Assembly (NCBI RefSeq): GCF_900258035.1
Contig: NZ_OGTP01000036.1
Coordinates: 1 to 47,693, forward strand
Direction: 5' to 3'
From: Caballeronia novacaledonica
GTDB lineage: Bacteria; Pseudomonadota; Gammaproteobacteria; Burkholderiales; Burkholderiaceae
DNA: 47,693 nt
The notes beneath the pieces are model-generated. The model ran no database searches. It was not told where the DNA came from and saw nothing but the letters and a program-made list of their open reading frames with translations. Below are positions 44,964 to 47,693 of this stretch, piece after piece. The position numbers and the translations under genes are program-made. The stretch's first letter is position 1. Each line of letters opens with the position of its first letter.

Positions 44964-45959
44964 ATGGCGCATCCGATCCTGCACGGCGGCAATCTGCGCG
45001 AAGCCGCGCGCCGCTACGCGATTCCTTTCGACGACTGGCTCGATCTATCGACGGGCATCAATCCGCGCGGCTATCCGGTTCCGCCCGTGCCGCCCGACGC
45101 ATGGCGGCGTCTGCCCGAAGACGACGACGGCCTCGCCGATTGCGCCGCGCGCCATTACGGCGCGCAGTTTGCGTTGCCGGTTGCGGGATCGCAGGCGGCG
45201 ATCCGCGCACTGCCCGCGCTCTTGCGGCGCGCGACGGCGGGCGTCGCGCCGCTCACCTACGGCGAATACGCGCCGGCGTTCACGCGCGCCGGACACGCCA
45301 TCGCGCCGCTCGACGTCACCGCGCGCGACTTGCCCGATACGCTCGCTCACGTGATCGTCGCGAATCCGAACAATCCGACGGCGGAGCGCATTCCACGCGA
45401 GACGCTGCTGCGCTGGCACGCGCAGCTTGCATCGCGCGGCGGCACGCTGATCGTCGATGAAGCGTTCGCCGATGTCGATCCGGCGTCGTCGCTGGCGAGC
45501 GAAACCGCGCGCGAAGGGTTGATCGTGTTGCGCTCCGTCGGCAAGTTCTACGGGCTCGCGGGCATCCGCGCGGGCTTCGTGCTGGCTGCGCCTTCTATCG
45601 TCGATGCACTGCGCGATGCGCTCGGCGCATGGACCGTGAGCGGTCCGGCGCGTCATGCGGTCATGGCCGCTTTCGCCGATGTCGGCTGGCAGCGCGAAAC
45701 GCGCGCACGCCTGCAACGCGACGGCGCCCGCCTCGCCGCGTTGATCGCGAGCCACGGCTTCGACGTGCGCGCCACGCCGCTCTTCGCGTGGACACCGACG
45801 CCCAAAGCCGGTGAACTTCAGCACGCGCTCGCGTTGCGCGGCATCTGGACACGCCTCTTCGATATGCCCGGCATGACGCCGAGCCTGCGCATCGGATTGG
45901 CGGGCGCGGAAGGCGACTGGGCGCGCCTGTCGCTCGCGCTGCGGGAGATTTGCGCGTGA
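44964..45959 (+). CDS. cobC: Threonine-phosphate decarboxylase (CobC/CobD type), PLP-dependent
   Basis: 331 residues. It is a fold type I PLP enzyme related to histidinol-phosphate aminotransferase that makes aminopropanol phosphate for the B12 nucleotide loop. Visible landmarks: LDLSTGINPRGYPVP at the start, VIVANPNNPTAERIP, LIVDEAFADVDP, and the Schiff-base Lys in LRSVGKFYGLAGIRAGF. The nomenclature is split (CobC in the aerobic pathway, CobD in Salmonella). It begins one base after the cbiB stop and ends overlapping the next gene by GTGA. Confidence 0.93.
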   Translation: MAHPILHGGNLREAARRYAIPFDDWLDLSTGINPRGYPVPPVPPDAWRRLPEDDDGLADCAARHYGAQFALPVAGSQAAIRALPALLRRATAGVAPLTYGEYAPAFTRAGHAIAPLDVTARDLPDTLAHVIVANPNNPTAERIPRETLLRWHAQLASRGGTLIVDEAFADVDPASSLASETAREGLIVLRSVGKFYGLAGIRAGFVLAAPSIVDALRDALGAWTVSGPARHAVMAAFADVGWQRETRARLQRDGARLAALIASHGFDVRATPLFAWTPTPKAGELQHALALRGIWTRLFDMPGMTPSLRIGLAGAEGDWARLSLALREICA

Positions 45960-46849
45960 GGTTGCGCGTCCTGCTCGCGGTGCTCATCGGATGCGTCATG
46001 ACGCAAGCGCACGCGATCACCGTCACCGACGACAGCGGCGCACCGGTCACGCTCGCAAAACCCGCGGAACGCGTCGTCAGTCTCGCGCCGCACGTGACCG
46101 AGTTGCTGTTCGCGGCGGGCGGCGGCGCGCGCATCGTCGGCGCGGTGACGTATAGCGATTATCCGAAGGAAGCGCGGTCGATCGCGCGTGTCGGCGACAA
46201 CAAGGCGCTCGATCTCGAACGCATCGTTGCGTTGCATCCCGATCTGATCGTCGTGTGGCGGCATGGCAGCGCGGCGCGTCAGATGGATCGGCTGACGGCG
46301 CTCGGCGTGCCGATCTTCTTCAGCGAGCCCAAGCATCTCGACGATATCGCCGCGAACATCGACAAGCTGGGCGCGCTGCTCGGCACGCAAGCGGAGGCGC
46401 GGGCGCGCTCGGATGCATTCACGCGCGACATTGCGCGACTGCGTGCGCGTTATTCGGCGCGGCCGCCCGTGAGCGTCTTCTATCAGGTCTGGGACGATCC
46501 GCTGATGACGCTCAATCGCGACAACGTGTTCGACGAAGTGATCGGGCTTTGCGGCGGCGTGAACGTGTTCGCGGCGGAAAAGCCGCGCGTGCCGACGATA
46601 TCGACCGAAGCCGTGCTCGCGGCGAATCCCGAGGCGATCGTCACCGCGACGCCCGGCGCGACGCAGCCGGATCGCCCGTTGCCGGCGCTCGATCGATGGA
46701 AGCGCTGGACATCGCTGAAGGCGGTGGCTCGGGGCAATCTCTTTGGCATCGACGGCGATCTCATCAATCGGCCGACGCCGCGTCTTGCGCTCGGCGCGGC
46801 GGAACTGTGCCGCGATCTGGAAATCGCGCGCGGGCGGCGTGGGGGATAG
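45956..46849 (+). CDS. btuF: Cobalamin-binding periplasmic protein (BtuF-like)
   Basis: 297 residues. A signal peptide (hydrophobic core LLAVLIGCVMTQAHA) is followed by the two-lobed helical-backbone substrate-binding fold. RVVSLAPHVTELLFAAGGG, YSDYPKEARSIARVGD, LERIVALHPDLIVVWRHG and YQVWDDPLMTLNRDNVFDEVI match BtuF. It would capture vitamin B12 for an ABC importer, but no btuC or btuD lies in the window. The start is GTG at 45956, overlapping the previous stop, with GGGAGA eight bases upstream; TTG at 45950 is the alternative. The repeat element begins within about 15 bp of the stop. Confidence 0.9.
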   Translation: MRLRVLLAVLIGCVMTQAHAITVTDDSGAPVTLAKPAERVVSLAPHVTELLFAAGGGARIVGAVTYSDYPKEARSIARVGDNKALDLERIVALHPDLIVVWRHGSAARQMDRLTALGVPIFFSEPKHLDDIAANIDKLGALLGTQAEARARSDAFTRDIARLRARYSARPPVSVFYQVWDDPLMTLNRDNVFDEVIGLCGGVNVFAAEKPRVPTISTEAVLAANPEAIVTATPGATQPDRPLPALDRWKRWTSLKAVARGNLFGIDGDLINRPTPRLALGAAELCRDLEIARGRRGG

Positions 46850-46861
46850 GTTTGTTTCTTA

Positions 46862-47580
46862 TCGGTCTGTTTGTTCTTGCCCCTTGGGCGGGGCGGCAGG
46901 TTTTTTTTCTGCTGAAGAAAGGTTCATCGGGCTTTTTTCGCTAGATCCCGGTTTGTTATTGGTTTATTAGCGTTGCCCCTTGTGCGGGGCGGCAGTTATG
47001 TTTTGCTGCTGACGAAAGGTTCATCGGGCTTTTTTCGCCGGATCCCAGTTTGTTATTGGTCTATTAGCGTTGCCCCTGTGCGGGGCGGCAGTCACTTTCT
47101 TTGCTGCTGCAAAGAAAGTAACCAAAGAAAGCAGCTTTCCCCATCCAAAGTACCTCACGCCGGCCGCGGCACAGGCGATTGGCTGAATGGCCCGGCTATA
47201 GCGAGTGCCCTCACAAAACTCGCGTGGCTTGGATCGCGCACGGTCAGAAACATCGCACCGCTTGCCGGGTTGGTTCAGCATCAAATCGCTCCGGCCCGCT
47301 GCGCGGCCGATGGGTCAATCGGGTTTGCGTGCGCTACTTTGCTGATACCGCCATCGAGACGCACCGCCCATGCACACCATCGGTTTCCCTTGCAGACCCG
47401 ACGGCAGCGCGAAGCGCTGTGCCGAAGCTCTTTCGTGCTGAACCAGCACCCTAAAAACCTCCTAGCTAGTCAGACCGTGCGCGATCCAAGCCCGGTGATT
47501 GTGATGAGGACACTCTTTAGGCGAGTGCCACCTTGGAGGAGAAAATTGGCCAAGTTGCGTGTGACAGCGGGCCTGAAAAG
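46862..47580. repeat. Right copy of the symmetric intergenic repeat element, interrupted at its right end
   Basis: Three direct hairpin units (GCCCC at about 46879, 46975 and 47072, a 96-97 bp period) are followed by the 11-bp-stem hairpin at 47094-47119. Then comes the left long arm, a central part and the right arm to 47580. The innermost arms are a perfect 19-bp pair (47227-47245 and 47473-47491). Compared with the left copy, much of 47270-47580 is similar in the same order and orientation (for example CTCTTTCGTGCTGAACCAGC and GAGAAAATTGGCCAAGTTGC). The mirror-image outer hairpin and units expected on the right are missing, because an IS30-like end begins at about 47581. Confidence 0.85.
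47094..47119. repeat. Third copy of the 11-bp-stem hairpin
   Basis: Sequence and loop are identical to 45-70, in the same orientation, at the same place within the right-hand element. Confidence 0.85.
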
Positions 47581-47693
47581 CGGCGGATTCAACCGGTCGA
47601 TGCAACACCTCTGGTTTAATTATCGGGAAAGGGTGTGGGAGCATCGATGAGTCGACAGAGAAAGCCTTGGATGGGCAAAGCGGAGCGGCAGCG
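47581..47693 (+). mobile_element. Left end of an IS30-family-like insertion sequence (runs off the window)
   Basis: The repeat element stops abruptly at about 47580. The following GGATTCAACCGGTCGATGCA, then ACACCT, matches the general pattern of IS30-family terminal inverted repeats as I recall it (GATTCAA, GGTC, GCAAC). A reading frame starts about 66 bp inside, as expected for IS30. The right end is outside the window, so completeness and target duplication cannot be judged. Confidence 0.7.
47647..47693 (+). CDS. Start of an IS30-like transposase (partial)
   Basis: Only the first 15 codons are visible: MSRQRKPWMGKAERQ, with a further codon cut by the edge. The basic start followed by a GKAERQ-type segment suits the N-terminal helix-turn-helix of IS30-type transposases. 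Its position just inside the terminal repeat supports the call. The function is an inference from so short a piece. Confidence 0.55.
   Translation, partial: MSRQRKPWMGKAERQ

Overview
The window looks like a chromosomal segment of a high-GC betaproteobacterium, most likely Burkholderia sensu lato (Burkholderia, Paraburkholderia or Caballeronia). The housekeeping genes (argH, dcd, apbC, metG, tamAB, scpA, panCD, a cobalamin block) read as typical of that group, and promoters with a TAAAAT -10 box recur. The genus is an inference; no rRNA or tRNA gene is present to test it.

Layout. (1) 1-703: a large symmetric intergenic repeat element. (2) 707-3931: a methyltransferase and an XRE/MmyB-type regulator, divergent from overlapping promoters, then argH with its terminator. 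(3) 4314-20781: the accessory core, a chitin-degradation and secretion locus. A GH18 chitinase is followed by eleven tightly packed genes for an unusual type II secretion or type IV pilus-like machine: pseudopilin, GspF, GspE, PilM/GspL-like, PilN-like, PilO-like, PilP/GspC-like, secretin and three more pseudopilins. A GH19 chitinase follows 16 bp after the last pseudopilin. Next come a convergent lytic transglycosylase, a prolyl 4-hydroxylase-like dioxygenase and a convergent AA10 lytic polysaccharide monooxygenase (LPMO). All three predicted secreted enzymes carry two CBM5/12-like chitin-binding modules and long Pro-Thr/Pro-Ala linkers. (4) 21144-31926: bestrophin, gstA, an Orn/Lys/Arg decarboxylase, dcd, a degenerate SodC-like lipoprotein, apbC, an OmpA-family lipoprotein, a HicAB toxin-antitoxin pair and metG. 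(5) 31926-40644: tamA-tamB, a DUF3460 gene with scpA, and panC-panD. (6) 40696-46849: a ParA-like ATPase, a thioesterase and cobalamin genes (cobQ, cobU, cbiB, cobC-type decarboxylase, btuF-like). (7) 46862-47580: a second copy of the symmetric repeat, broken at its right arm by the left end of an IS30-like insertion sequence that runs off the window.

How the genes may work together. The chitinases and the LPMO would attack crystalline chitin outside the cell, and the machine encoded between the two chitinase genes is the obvious candidate exporter. The transglycosylase could open peptidoglycan for the secretin. The prolyl hydroxylase might modify the proline-rich linkers. These last two roles are inference from position. 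The cobalamin genes cover the late steps of B12 assembly and B12 capture.

The most interesting signals are the chitinase-flanked hybrid secretion locus, the covarying arms of the long palindromic elements, the IS30-like insertion in one of them, the SodC-like protein that has lost copper ligands, and the HicAB promoter whose 16-bp spacer is itself a palindrome.
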